Notes under the pieces: generated by a model
The model's input: the letters and a program-made list of their open reading frames with translations, nothing else
Databases searched by the model: none
Told to the model about the DNA's origin: nothing
Made by a program: the position numbers and the translations under genes
Assembly (NCBI GenBank): GCA_030159075.1
Contig: BROG01000128.1
Coordinates: 300,501 to 364,500 of the forward strand
Length of the DNA: 64,000 bases
Direction of reading: 5' to 3'
Source: Atrina japonica
Taxonomy: Eukaryota; Mollusca; Bivalvia; Pterioida; Pinnidae
Shown: positions 24,238 through 36,195 of the stretch, one piece after another
Position numbering within the stretch: the stretch's first letter is position 1
Layout of the letters: each line of letters starts with the position of its first letter

Positions 24238-24660
24238 GCAGAAAAAGTAGGTTTAATTGTGAAAAGTAAGTATAACTGTGAAACTCATTTATGTGAAACC
24301 TAGTTTTTCACAGTTAAAATAGGTATTCCTCGAGAAAACTAGGTTTAACTCATTTAATATGTGATTTTGGCGCAGTTAAACTTAGTTCTCACTTACACAT
24401 ATTTTAAACATAATACCAATGTTATAATGCTCAAGACAATCGTTTCTGTCAATAAGACTTCATCGGTTAAGCTCCAGCTTATAATGTATATTTAAGAGTC
24501 TAAGAGTAACCACTGTAAAAGCATGACTATTTATGTTTTACAAAACTTAGATGCACAAGTTTTTCTCCAGGTAATGTGGTTACTAAGAAAAAATAAATTT
24601 AACTGGAGAATAACTATACTTAAATGAGAAAAACTGAGTTTAACTGATAAAGCACACCGA
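24238..24660. repeat. Mixed-orientation units of the 20-bp repeat plus D2 copy b
   Basis: GTGAAACCTAGTTTTTCAC and AAAACTAGGTTTAACTCA lie close together in opposite orientations. A shortened D2 copy occupies 24403-24535 and further inverse units (GAGAAAAACTGAGTTTAACT) follow to about 24645. Confidence 0.75.
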
Positions 24661-24689
24661 AATCACAATAATTAGTTAACCCTATCTTT

Positions 24690-24830
24690 CCTTACCTCCA
24701 GTGGTCTACTTAAATAGTTTTATTTGTGTCTGAAAATGAATACGTTTGCTTAAGAGATATTGAAACGATTCATATCATAATAAAATGTTCAATAGGGATA
24801 TATTTTCATCATTGGTCTGTTGTCAAAAGA
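24690..24830 (+). repeat. Dispersed repeats D1 and D3, copy b, joined directly
   Basis: GTGGTCTACTTAAATAGTTT through GAAACGATTCATATCATAAT runs straight into AAAATGTTCAATAGGGATAT. In the 22.7-23.7 kb copy these parts are separated by about 760 bp. Confidence 0.7.
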
Positions 24831-25396
24831 CGAAAAGGATGACATTATAGATATCAATTTCACCTCTGTCTAAGTAAAATTTTATTTTGCCCCTGGTTAC
24901 TTTTGCCTTTTCACGATAAAACAAATTCGACTAGTCCTAAATTCGCCCTCAATTACCATACGGCATGAATGTCGATACTTTAATTATTTAATTTTCGTCT
25001 TCATCTGGGGGCGAAAATTGCAAAATCTAAACAAAGTAAAGATTTCTAAAAATACAATAATGGGATATAAACCTTGGAAAATAATAAATATATTAAATAA
25101 TTTTTAATTTTTTTTTTCATTCATCAATAGGAACCACAAACATTATTTTACGCATCAATAAACCGTTTACGGTACTTCACTTCAGTTGACCCACTCGGTG
25201 TAAGCCACAGTAAGGTTTCCACCACATTTTATACATTAATTGTAAAGCAATTCTAGATTTTAAGTACAAACGAAGAAGTGCCAACTGCTAATCGGAACTC
25301 ATGTCTATTAGAATACAAATCAATCACGTAACTCTAATAAAAATTGTTTAACACTAACATGTAATCAGAATGGTATATAATTAAAGACTGCAGGTG

Positions 25397-25477
25397 AGGG
25401 CAACAGTTGTCTGTTGGACCCAAAGGCAAATGGCCGAGGGCAAATGTGTGTGAGGTCCATCAGATAATCTATTGCCC
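25397..25477. repeat. 81-bp imperfect inverted repeat
   Basis: AGGGCAACAGTTGTCTGTTG plus GACCC pairs imperfectly with AGGTCCATCAGATAATCTAT plus TGCCC. GCAAATGGCCGAGGGCAAAT lies in the loop. Shape of a small fold-back element. Confidence 0.6.
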
Positions 25478-25626
25478 GAAATTCCTGTCGATAACCGTGT
25501 TTATTATATTCTTCTCATACTAAAGTTACTTCAATTTACATACATTGTTCAATTTTTTTCTCTTTTTTGCGAACTACATAATAAAAATCATGCGTAAATC
25601 GTTGAGAGCCTCGTATAAGAAACCCG

Positions 25627-25675
25627 TAACATATAATATGTCCCGTAATGAGTCAAAGAGACATATTATATGTTA
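25627..25675. repeat. Perfect 16-bp inverted repeat
   Basis: TAACATATAATATGTC at 25627-25642 and its exact complement at 25660-25675, 17-bp loop. Confidence 0.85.
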
Positions 25676-25744
25676 GTAAGAAGTCGCTAAAGAAATTTTC
25701 AGTAATTTTGATTCTGTTTAATTGTTTGTATTTCTTCTGTAGCG

Positions 25745-25910
25745 GTCATCAAGTATGCGCTCGGATGCGAGGGCAAACATGTCTCTACCACATGGTCTGC
25801 TATAAGCTTTACTGAACGCCATTTCATTTAAGTAAACATTAAAAGATAATTAATAATAAAACGTGTTTACAAAACATCGTAATTAATCGGCTGTTTCCGG
25901 AAAGCGGTCT
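25745..25910 (+). repeat. Dispersed repeat D3, copy c
   Basis: GCGCTCGGATGCGAGGGCAA, TCTCTACCACATGGTCTGC, GAACGCCATTTCATT and GGCTGTTTCCGGAAAGCG follow the same order as 23690-23820. Confidence 0.65.
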
Positions 25911-26024
25911 AATGATGATTGTAACAGTCAATTTCAACAGGTCATTTGTACCAGTGGCCGAAATAGTAAACTATAGGCATTTTCCTCTATATATCTGTAT
26001 AGGGACTATTCTACAACGGTATAT

Positions 26025-26310
26025 CAATATCTGATATAGAATACACAAATACCAAAGTATTAATATTTGGGAATTTCAGGAAATACAAATCTGGTTAACA
26101 TTGGACGACAAGGAACTTTGAAAATTCAGATAAGGGATCAGGTCCGACTCAGAAGTAAGCATGGGTGTAAAGATCAAATGAAATAGGTGAGGAATTGTTA
26201 CAGAAGACTCAACAACAGCCCTCGAACAGGTAACTCAACATTTAATTTAGTAAGACATAGTAATTGCCAACAAGGCAAACAAGTTTGTTTATCGTGTCAA
26301 ATTATCAAGA
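26025..26310 (-). mobile_element. PLE 3' tail and C-terminal relic, minus strand
   Basis: Reading on + gives GGGATCAGGTCCGACTCAGA, AGTAAGCATGGG, then CCTCGAACAGGTAACTCAAC and TTTAATTTAGTAAGAC, which match the complement of the PLE tail and of the RT C-terminal codons in the 61.1-61.8 kb copy. Heavily decayed. Confidence 0.65.
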
Positions 26311-26585
26311 ATATGTGACCTCTGATTTCTTCATGTAAATTATTTTCTAAAACAGCTTAATAGAGTTGTCACATAAATGCAGTACTCAATTATATTAGAT
26401 CAATACTTACGTTCCCAGTGAGAAACCACTTTGTATTATTGTGTGTACTTAACGATTTTTGTAAAGAAGAAATAATTTGTAGCTTACACTATGTATTATT
26501 GACCTTTGGATTTCTTGTATGATAAACATTCTTCATAGTTAGAATTTCTTGCTGGGGAAAATATGGGCTTATGATTGATATATAT

Positions 26586-26588
<3 letters not shown>

Positions 26589-26669
<81 letters not shown>
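26589..26669. repeat. (TA)n microsatellite
   Basis: About 40 uninterrupted TA units. Confidence 0.97.
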
Positions 26670-26671
<2 letters not shown>

Positions 26672-26802
26672 TAAGCAATATCTGTAGAAAGAATGAATTC
26701 ATATAAAAACTAAAACAAAGATACAAAACACGTAAATCGTGCTTAAACCAGTATCATTATCGCGTGGCATAAAGATATAGCGTGGATATTTATCTTAACA
26801 AT

Positions 26803-27140
26803 GCGGGGCCTTCATGGCCAGGTGGAAAGAGCATCGTGATTTAAACCATGATCTCTGATCAGCGTGGGTTGGAATCCTGCTGGAGTCGAAGCCGATATTG
26901 TGGGAAACTTTGCCAGTTGTAACTGGGTTCTGTCCTCCGCCATTAAACACTGACCCAACCATATCACTGAAACTTTGCCAGTTGTAACTGGGTTCTCTCC
27001 TCCGCCATTAAACACTGACCCAACCATATCACTGAAACTTTGCCAGTTGTACCTGGGTTCTCTACTCCGCCATTAAACACTGACCCAATCACATGACTGA
27101 AACATTGTTGAGAGTGGCATCAAACACCAAACAAACAAAA
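26803..27140 (+). mobile_element. tRNA-derived SINE with internal triplication
   Basis: Begins GCGGGGCCTTCATGGCC with an A-box (TGGCCAGGTGG) and B-box (GGTTGGAATCC), continues CCTGCTGGAGTCGAAGCCG, and ends GTTGAGAGTGGCATCAAACA plus (CAAA)n. The body unit GAAACTTTGCCAGTTGTAAC ... ACCATATCACT (65 bp) is present three times in tandem at 26904, 26969 and 27034. Other copies in this window carry this body segment once. Open frames on either strand here are shadows of the SINE. Confidence 0.85.
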
Positions 27141-27204
27141 TATTCTAAAAATGTTAATATTCCTTCAACAGTTCTTTTCACTTTAAATGCAGACGTCAAT
27201 AAAT

Positions 27205-27300
27205 GCTAATATAAACATAGTGCCAAAGTGATAGAAATAGAAAGGGTTTAAATGGATTACTTTTTCTGTCGTCCATACTTCATCAGTTGGGCTCTTCAAT
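27205..27300 (+). repeat. Dispersed repeat D2, weak copy
   Basis: ATAAACATAGTGCCAAAGTG and ACTTCATCAGTTGGGCTC parallel ATAAACATAATACCAAAGTT and ACTTCATCAGTTGAGCTC at 42953-43027. Confidence 0.45.
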
Positions 27301-27309
27301 TTTACGATT

Positions 27310-28221
<912 letters not shown>

Positions 28222-28229
28222 TATTATTC

Positions 28230-29570
28230 CTTGCCACAACCCTTTCACCCCTGAATATCTTAGTTGTATGTGGTATTTAAGGCTGAAAGGGTTAAGGAAG
28301 TAATAAACAGTCGGACGCGGCATCATCAAGTATTACAATCTACTCAAAATATGAATTCCTAGTATTTTCTAAGTCATAAACAAATTCCTGCTAAAATTTC
28401 GGTGTTGATAAATGATCTACGCTAATGCATTTTGAATTTGTCTCGACTTGTTTACATTTTTGTACATTTTGTCCCTCATTGCACTTGGTATTTGTGTATT
28501 TATATGTATATCTTGTCTGTTTGTTTAAAGAGCGCACAATAATGTCATTTCGATTTTATTTATAAGTTGTAGAGTTTAGACATTTGTCTGCAGATTTTTA
28601 ACAAAAGTGTTATTATCGTACAAAAATATAAAGCAGAAAACACCGTACATCATATAGTTGATATTAAAAGCCATATCAAAACTGAAAATGGCAGGGTCAT
28701 TCAAGAAAGAGAGAAATTCGTCAAATGAATAAGTCAAAAGGCAAAGAAGGGGTAATCTGTCATATTGTTATCAATGGTACGTCGCTTCTTTAATGACTAT
28801 TGTCTCCAGAATCGACGCGTTGATGACTTTGTCATTTGAGACGAACGAAGATATTCTTTCTACATTATCGCTAATGCACTAACAATTGTCTTGTCCGATG
28901 TAATTACGCTAGTATAATTTTACGTTTTGCGATGGAACGCTGATTTACTATATGGAAACAACAATTCAGCTCGTTTATACATATAAAAAAAGATCATTGT
29001 TTTGTTCTCAGAAGAGAATGCTTGCTGATCAGATTCATTTTTACACAACTTCTTTCAAAGTAATAATATAAATGTTTATTCTGTTGGAAAAGACATTCGT
29101 CGGTTTTCAAGAAAATGATGCAGGAAGTGTTAACGTGACACATTTCAAGCCTCGTGAAACCTCGCGAGACTTTCTTTGATACTACAATATATTTGATTAG
29201 ACGGGTCTTTCGGGTCAATTTATTGTTAGCGAGAACGTGATCGATCATACCTTGGAGATGTATTGTGAGATAATTAACCATTGCGGATACGAAAACGGTG
29301 AACATTAGAATTTCTGACTAGAAATTAACACACTATAAAGTATAAAACATAAGAATTAATCGTTTGTCTAACTGTTGCAACCAAGTAGATACAATTATAA
29401 AAAGTACAGCTACATTTCTTGCTGCACAGATTTTTTTCCACGAGCCATTGTATGTTTATTCCATGTTTTAAGTGAAAAACAATCCTTAAATCCATATATA
29501 TTACCATTTTCTATGAAACTGCAGTCATTTGGTTACGAAATTAATTCTATGTATAATAAAAAAGAATTAA
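28230..29570. other. Intergenic, nothing supported
   Basis: Two open frames of 60-103 codons on the minus strand show no domain and no recognisable motif; I regard them as chance. Confidence 0.4.
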
Positions 29571-29584
29571 AAATCTAAGATACC

Positions 29585-30465
29585 AAAGTATTAATCTGTA
29601 GGATGCCCAGGATATAAGTAAAAATCTGGTGAAAAAAATTGACAAACACGAACCTCTAAAAATCAAAGTGGGATCAAGTGGCATGGAGAAGTAAGCATCC
29701 CCCGTCACAATTGGTACAGACGTATAAACAACCGAACAGGCAACTCAAAATTTTACTTAGTGAACAGAGTAATCGCAAACAAGACTATTATACCGACCGT
29801 AAAATTTGTTAACATCAAACGCGGTTTTCGATATCCCTGTGTCAATAATTTGTCAGTGAGCAGTTTACCTCTATATATGAAATGTTCATATGTTGAACAT
29901 GTCATGACATATCGGATCATTTGTGAAATATAAATTCCATATGCGGGTGATTGTGGGATATTACTACTTAAATGTGGAAAATTTACGATGGGGAAGCCGA
30001 AATCGTCGTGTTTGTCGTATAGCTTAGTTGTTAATTTCGCGCCTGTGTTTAGAGTAAGTAAAATGTTTAAGTATGAAGCGTGTGTGCTTAATTCTGTTGG
30101 ATCTTTAATTTCTAGTTCACTGAGATATATCAAATTGACATATGTATGAAAATTGCCATTATTAATTGACAAAACGTCGTCGATATATCTGAATCAAATT
30201 AAAGGACATCACTAGCTTTTTCTTCTTTAGATGTAGCAGTTTCTGAATGAAGTCTGCTTCGTATGAATTATGGAGCAGGTCAGCCAATAAAGGAGCAAAA
30301 TTGATTCCCATAGGAATGCCGACAGTTTGTTGAAAAAAAAACTCATTTCAAATGTATTGTTTACTGAAATTTCAGCTTCATTTTTACATCAACTTCAGTG
30401 TAATTATGTGTGGAATCACAGTGGTGTTGGACAAAATAAGTATCATGATAACCAATGACAATTAC
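29585..30465 (-). pseudogene. PLE reverse transcriptase fragment plus 3' tail, minus strand
   Basis: A 5'-truncated copy of the main PLE family. The open part (29753-30172) starts just after the catalytic YIDD box and reads NNGNFHTYVN, YLSELEIKD, HASYLNILL, KLYDKHDDFGFPIVNFPHL and SNIPQSPAYGIYISQMIRY. These are the C-terminal palm and thumb blocks of this family. Upstream (30180-30450) the GIPMG region is recognisable but split by a roughly 2-bp deletion just before YIDD and by stops. The C-terminus ends in a frameshift (FTVGIIVLFAITLF in place of FRKFYGRYNSLVC). The 3' tail (29585-29740) lacks the segment between TAAGCATCCCC and CGTCACAATTGG. It abuts a SINE relic at 30470. A dead element. 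Confidence 0.85.
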
Positions 30466-30467
30466 AG

Positions 30468-30555
30468 CCATTGAGCAGTGAGGGTTCTATAACGTGCCGA
30501 CACCTACTGTGACACTGGACCTCGGCTTTTACTGCATGGAATAAGAGGAAAGTCA
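30468..30555 (-). mobile_element. SINE fragment (45.2-kb type), minus strand
   Basis: CCATTGAGCAGTGAGGGTTC, TATAACGTGCCGACACC and CTCGGCTTTTACTGCATGGA match the complement of 45265-45345 (GTAAAAATCAAGG, GGTGCCGGCACGTTAAAGAA, CCCTTACTGCT). Confidence 0.75.
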
Positions 30556-30984
30556 TACATACTCTTAGTCATAAAACACACAAGAGTAAATAAAGATCTG
30601 CATGGTGCGAGAAATTTATAATTCGAATGCTCTAAATGTCATTTTCTGACTTTAGGACATTGAGAAAACATCGGTGTAATTATCCTCTCCAAATCCTCAT
30701 CTCAGTGTTTAAGTGAAATCAATGGTCTTACCAATGACTTGTAAAAACATTAATTACATCAGATTACTCTCGTGAGCCAGGGTTTTTTTTTTCGGTGTCT
30801 GTTAGGCCATTTTGTGGGTACGACTAAAACTATACTATACCAGTATTAAAACAAAACAATTCATTTTTTTGAACATTTCGCTGGAAAACAGTATTATTGC
30901 TACTTTTATTAACAGTTCTAAAATGGCACTACGAGATCAATCATATAAAAAGGAAAACGCTAGAGTGTAAGATAAAAAGCAAAC

Positions 30985-31115
30985 ATACCCAGATGACGAA
31001 TATGGGACAGACACGAATATCCAGAAAAAAGAAGTTAGATTAGGTGTCATGGAGGGTTAGCATCCTATGCAAACCGATCCACCACCCTACACCCGTGATT
31101 CTACAGGTATTTCCA
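30985..31115 (-). mobile_element. PLE 3' tail relic, minus strand
   Basis: GGGACAGACACGAATATCCA, GGTGTCATGGAGGGTTAGCA and TCCTATGCAAACCGATCC parallel the PLE tail complement GGACAAACACGGACC, GGTGCCATGGAGGAGTAAGC. Confidence 0.6.
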
Positions 31116-31119
31116 CATA

Positions 31120-31905
31120 AAAAATACTATTTAATTTATATCCCCAAACAAGTAACTATAATAATTGAATCATACGAAATAAACTATCAGCTACAGAAAA
31201 TACACTATTAACAGTTTAAACATTTGCTTCGTTAGACAGTTAAAAAGACAGTTGTATACTTTTTCAGTGTTACACGTTCGACTTTTAAATAATGAAGAAA
31301 TATAGATTAAAAAGCCATACAAGACAATAAGTCTGAATTACTTTATGCATACTCCGTTATATTCATAATTCCTTGTTGTTAATGCCATAAAAACAAGAAG
31401 CAATACTTTGTGTTGTACATGTATATGACATTTCGGAAACAAACGATGATAAATAAGTTTAAACGAAATCGCCTACACCATTTTGAGATTACAGTTGTTA
31501 TATCTAGAAAAAAAACAATCGATGGAATATGATGGGATCTGTGTTTTTGATTGATTTATCTATAATTATTTTTTCAGTTGCTAGATATTATCAAAATTAA
31601 ATCTCAAAATTCAGTTAAAATATTTATTGATATTTTTTTTTTTCTGGATTCCAAAAAGTAAGTATGGCACACACTCACGCACAATTACCTAAGTATTTGA
31701 AATTTATTTTCCCATATATCTATGCACTGAGTTAGATTAGTCATTAAGTCATTTAGTCATTAGTCATTTAGTTAAATCATTTGTATAAAAATGTATGAAT
31801 ATAACATAAAAACCAGTACATGTGTTTGTCCCACAAATGCTTAATCAAATTTAACTGTTGATTTTTATCATTCAAGTACTACATTTGAAATAATGTGGCC
31901 GTGTG
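31120..31905. other. Intergenic, nothing supported
   Basis: No gene. A few GTCATTTAGTCATTA repeats lie at 31738-31775. Confidence 0.4.
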
Positions 31906-31916
31906 AATGAAATATC

Positions 31917-32105
31917 ATGTTTCAAACCAAACAGTATCTCGCCTGTAGACAGCACGGGTTACAGCCTCGCTGGATCTTAGCTGATTTTGTGAGAAAGTTT
32001 TCTTTCCGGAAAGCCAGTGGACTATTCCTTGGTGCATTGTAACCGGGTTATTTCCTCCGCCATTAAGACTGGCCGCCATTATATGACTGTTCAAACAAAC
32101 ATTTG
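31917..32105 (+). mobile_element. SINE fragment, plus strand
   Basis: GGATCTTAGCTGATTTTGTG, AGAAAGTTTTC, CCAGTGGAC, GTGCATTGTAACCGGGTTAT, TTCCTCCGCCATTAAG and GCCGCCATTATATGACTG match the body of the SINE at 8152-8439 in inverse. The tRNA head is degraded and the tail is short. Confidence 0.75.
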
Positions 32106-32114
32106 AAATCATAT

Positions 32115-32735
32115 TCGTGTAAAACAATTCTTACCATTACAGAATGTGCAGGTCCTTACCAAAATAAGTTCTCAAACATGAGTTTTGGGATTACAAAAAA
32201 TGAAAACCAAAAAAAGTACCAAACGTAAAATGTCAAGATATTGCTGAAAAGAATAATCAAAATATTTTTATTTCTTACGTCAAATAATCTTTCTTTTACA
32301 AATTTCAAGAATAATTGTCATATATCATAAGAATATGCATTAAAATTTTGTTGAGGTGGTTATTAAATTTTGGTGAGTTCTGTATTAAGTTCGTGCAAGT
32401 GATATACCTCGGCCTTAGATATATAATGACATTGCATTATTGCAAGTTTCTGGGAAAATATGAGAAATGCCACGTAAATGTCGTTAAAATATGTATAGGT
32501 AATTGACAATTTACAGCCCCATAAAATAAAGAATAATTACCAGTGTGCCCACGGGAAATAAACAATAATCATTTTTAAGTATTAGACACCATTTTTGTCA
32601 CCAATGCAATTCAATAACCCTTAGAAATTTACAATTGACTAATCACTATGCTCATTAGACAGATTTTGTCATGGAATATTAATGACAGCGATACAAGTAC
32701 TAAATGTAATATATTATTTTAATCCCTGCATACAG
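32115..32735. other. Intergenic, nothing supported
   Basis: AT-rich; no gene recognised. Confidence 0.4.
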
Positions 32736-32747
32736 GATCATTAAGTC

Positions 32748-33485
32748 GTGCATGAAATGCAAATCTATCTAATCATAATTTACACGATTCTATCAAATTC
32801 ACGATGGATAAGAGTGATACAAGAAATGCCATTTCTAGATATAGTGATAATTAAGGATGGTGAATTTACCATTACCGACCTGTATTGTAAGGAAACAAAT
32901 ACACACCAGTACTTGGATTTCCGTTCATGTCACCCGTTGGATACCAAACGGAACAACCCGTTCAACATGGCACGACGAATATGTACCATTGTTACAGATG
33001 ATAATCTTCAAGCAAAGAGACTACGGGAACTTAAAATGTATCTCATCAAGCAATATTACCCGAAAAATCTAATTAACTCTGAGATAGACACAGCAAAACA
33101 GCTTCCACTTCCCACATTACGCAACACTCACAAAAGGAAAAACAAGGACCCAAATAATAGTTCATTCTTTGTTACCCACAACCCACGGAACCACAATATA
33201 CTACATGTATATGCTGCAAAAAGATTCTGCCCAATTTTGAAACAATCGGAAAATATTAGCATGTTATTTACCCAATCACAAATAAGTAATAGCCGACGAC
33301 AACCACTAAACCTGAAAAAAAATATTAACTTAGGCAAATTTTCTTCAAAAGAAATAAAAAGGGTTCAAAAGTGTGGTGATCCTCGTTGCAGAACATTTAA
33401 TTACATCAAAGAGGGGGAAATAATTTTAAAAACTGGCAAAACATTACGGACAAATACCACCATTAACTATAAATGGGATATCTGA
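32748..33485 (+). pseudogene. Fragment of a second PLE family: RT palm end, thumb and linker
   Basis: A 245-codon frame of which the part from about residue 26 resembles Penelope-type polyproteins. EMPFLDIVIIKDG is the end of the RT palm; TDLYCKETNTHQYLDFRSCH and P precede ARRICTIVTDDN and LRELKMYLIKQYYPKNLI, the thumb; FFVTHNPRN and the basic linker follow. VQKCGDPRCRTFNYI resembles the cysteine motif that precedes the GIY-YIG endonuclease in many PLEs, usually CGDPRCGTC; the last cysteine is F here. The frame stops at 33483-33485 and no GIY-YIG domain is seen after it. The catalytic RT core is also absent upstream. The first 25 residues show no homology I recognise. It differs clearly from the other PLE fragments in the window. 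A doubly truncated relic, though its frame is open throughout. Confidence 0.8.
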
Positions 33486-33489
33486 TATT

Positions 33490-34330
33490 TATGTACAAAG
33501 ATCAGAAATATCGTGTAATGAAATTTGTTATACCATGTCTGGCTCAAACTGACTTAAATGATAAAATTACTTCTGCATATCACACATTATTCCACAAATG
33601 TCTATAATATTTATAAACATTTTACATTTCAACGTAGAGACATAAGATATAGATTCATATTTTCATCATCTCCGTACATATTTCAATTTCTGAAACCTAA
33701 TGGTCTATTTTGAAGTTAATACAAACATACCTAGTTGTCAAAATTAACAGAAACAAATTATATACTGCAAATCGATGGACAGTGTCTTTCTGTTGCTGTA
33801 GGAATTAACTTTGTCAAAAGCTAAAACACAAAATGGAAGACGAAGCTCAAAGTGACGCTTTAGTAGAGAATAAATTTCATAACACTTATCTTTCAGAAAT
33901 GTTCTCCGCATTTGCCTATATATCTATGTCATCAGTTAATCCACCCAGGGATGTAAAACGTTCACTTTTACAATATTTATCTGTCTGTGCGTGGAGTTAA
34001 AAATCGAAAAATCGAATTAACAACTACATGTAGACGGACAAGTCATATTTCAGAGATATTGAATTAATCATATGAACGCACAAACAGGGACGGGACAAGA
34101 GGTTATGTACTTAGTTTTGAAATATTTAAAGATCTGGGTCGTCAAGTGAATACTTTCGAATGGTTTCTGTACATATCGAATCTGTAATGGACTATTTGTT
34201 TTGGATAAGTTCTAAAGACTTTTTTTATACATATACACAAGCAGTATTGTCAGATGTAGCTACCTTGAGAGATATAACAAGATTAAAATTAACTTTATTT
34301 AACGAATAGAATGCAACAAACCGGAACAAA
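33490..34330. other. Intergenic, nothing supported
   Basis: No GIY-YIG endonuclease sequence found where the second PLE family should continue, and no other gene. Confidence 0.4.
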
Positions 34331-34334
34331 GCTG

Positions 34335-34588
34335 ATGCCAAATGAGCTTTGCAATGGAAATGTGGCAGAAATGATAAAATGATAGGGGAAATGTATGTTT
34401 CTCTATGTGATTTTTCAAATCAAATGGGAATCATAGATAACAAGACTATAAAAAACCAACTAAAGAGAGCAATACATGAGAATAGTGATGTAGGGATGAT
34501 ATGTTTACACAAGTTATTAGGAATGCATTATAGCCCATTAACCTATTGGAAGCATTTCTTATCATCTATGCATAGCAACGTGTCATAA
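34335..34588 (+). pseudogene. Unrecognised protein-like exon or relic, frame broken once
   Basis: MPNELCNGNVAEMIK reads from an ATG at 34335 to a TGA, and a second frame overlapping at the AAAATGATAGG junction reads MIGEMYVSLCDFSNQMGIID, then IKNQLKRAIHENSDVGMICL and HKLLGMHYSPLTYWKHFLSS to a TAA. Composition, with alternating helical hydrophobic residues, looks more like protein than chance frames nearby, and the residue pattern could be a helical bundle. I do not recognise the family. A single indel would join the two parts. It could be an exon relic or chance. Confidence 0.25.
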
Positions 34589-34599
34589 GTTTATGAACA

Positions 34600-35640
34600 A
34601 ATATCGTTTTCCTAATACTTTCTATATAAAACGATCTTTTTTGAAATAGTTTTCAATTACTTCATTTTTTAATTTATTTTCTGAAATATTTAACAATCAT
34701 AACATTATACAACATACAAATGGACATTATAACATTTTAAGTTGAACCTGTTTGTTAATTAGGAAGTTAATTACATTAATTATTACTTTATGAATTTCGC
34801 AGCATCGTTTCCTTATTTGTTATTATAAAATTACTCCAAGAAAATACTTGTTGTAAAGAAAATATATTGTATCTGGGAATTTAAGTATCATATAATAATC
34901 AGTAATTTATGAGAGGGTACTGTATAGATTAAGTAGTAAGAGAATGTATAAAAACATACAATGGTGAATGATTTCAAAAAAGATAATTTTACAAATAAAG
35001 TAATGGGAAACTTTGTTTGTTCATAAACTTATTGCACTGTACTCTATATTCATAATAAAAACATTATTTCACATTGCACTATTTATCAATACTATTAGAC
35101 AATGGTGTTAACCATGGCAGGTGTGAACATGAGGATCAGTGATGGCAAAAAGATACAATAATTATGAAATTGGAGTCAATATGATTTGAGTTATACATTT
35201 TAATTTTTACAATGACTTTAAAAAACAGACAAGTTAAAGAGACTCTTTAAATATATTTCGTCTGTCGACATTTAAGCGTGAAAGGCGCTTACCGTTCCCA
35301 ATCTGGAGACTGACATATATAACCCCGTACAATCGGAGGATCGAAACCGAGTCGCATTAGCAAGAAGCAATTGCATTTACTACTGTGTTACCCGGATACC
35401 ATCTAAAATGCATTGAACAAATATTTTCCATTGCTACGATCTATGCCCATTTCTATAATGCAGGATTTGAATCATTACAATTATTTTGGTATTATCATTG
35501 TTCTCCACTACTATTTCCTATGTCCATGTCATCTGGAATGAGGTACTGGATTGGAAATGTTTTGTAAAAAGAGTAATGCTTTTTCTCAAATTGCATTGTA
35601 TTTGTTCAAAGTCTATTTTTGGGTAAACATACATTTTACA
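34600..35640. other. Intergenic, nothing supported
   Basis: AT-rich. A tRNA-like B-box in minus orientation (GGTTTCGATCC, about 35338-35350) may be a SINE relic but no A-box or body could be assigned. Confidence 0.35.
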
Positions 35641-35644
35641 CAGA

Positions 35645-36195
35645 CATATAGACACAGACGGGAAATTGGCAACTAAGCTATACAACAAACGCGATGATTT
35701 CCACTTTCTCATAGTAAATTTTCCACATTTAAGTAGTAATATCCCTCAGTCACCCGCATATGGAGTTTATATTCCACAAATGATCCGATATGCCAGGGCG
35801 TGTACAACATATGAAGATTTTATATATAGAGGTAAACTGCTCACTGACAAATTATTGACATAGGGATATCGAAAACCGCGTTTAATGTCAACGTTCCGCA
35901 AATTTTATGGTCGGTATAATAGTTTTGTTCACTAAGTGAAATGTCGAGTTTCCTTTTCGTTGGCGGTTGTTGAGACGTCTGTACCAATTGTGACGAAAAT
36001 TCACTCCTTATGTGTTTCATTGGACTTGACTGTGGACTCACGGCTGGTGTGACCGGTCGACAGGGGATGCTTACTCCTTCATGGCACCTGATCACACCTC
36101 TTGGTTGCTAGAGGTCCGCGTTTGTCCATTTTTACCGGATTTGTATCTATGTCATGGGCATTCTATTGATTTATACTTTGGTATCTGAGATTGTT
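35645..36195 (+). pseudogene. PLE RT C-terminus plus 3' tail, plus strand
   Basis: Begins abruptly inside the palm/thumb region: DTDGKLATKLYNKRDDFHFL, IVNFPHLSSNIPQSPAYGVY, IPQMIRYARACTTYEDFIYR, GKLLTDKLLT, then an in-frame TAG (35861-35863), then GYRKPRLMSTFRKFYGRYNS. A deletion after TTTTGTTCAC removes CDYSVSL. The tail from GTTGTTGAGACGTCTGTACC through CGGTCGACAGGGGATGC to TTTGGTATCTGAGATTG is well kept; CCTCTTGGTTGC interrupts the usual hairpin. Truncated at the 5' end, as expected from incomplete reverse transcription. Confidence 0.85.

Noticed and set aside
28994..29507. Minus-strand frames of 60 and 103 codons
   Set aside because: No domain or repeated-element similarity; first codons depend on non-ATG starts in some cases.
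35290..35372. B-box-like sequence on the minus strand, possible tRNA or SINE
   Set aside because: No matching A-box, no cloverleaf and no SINE body; too little to call.
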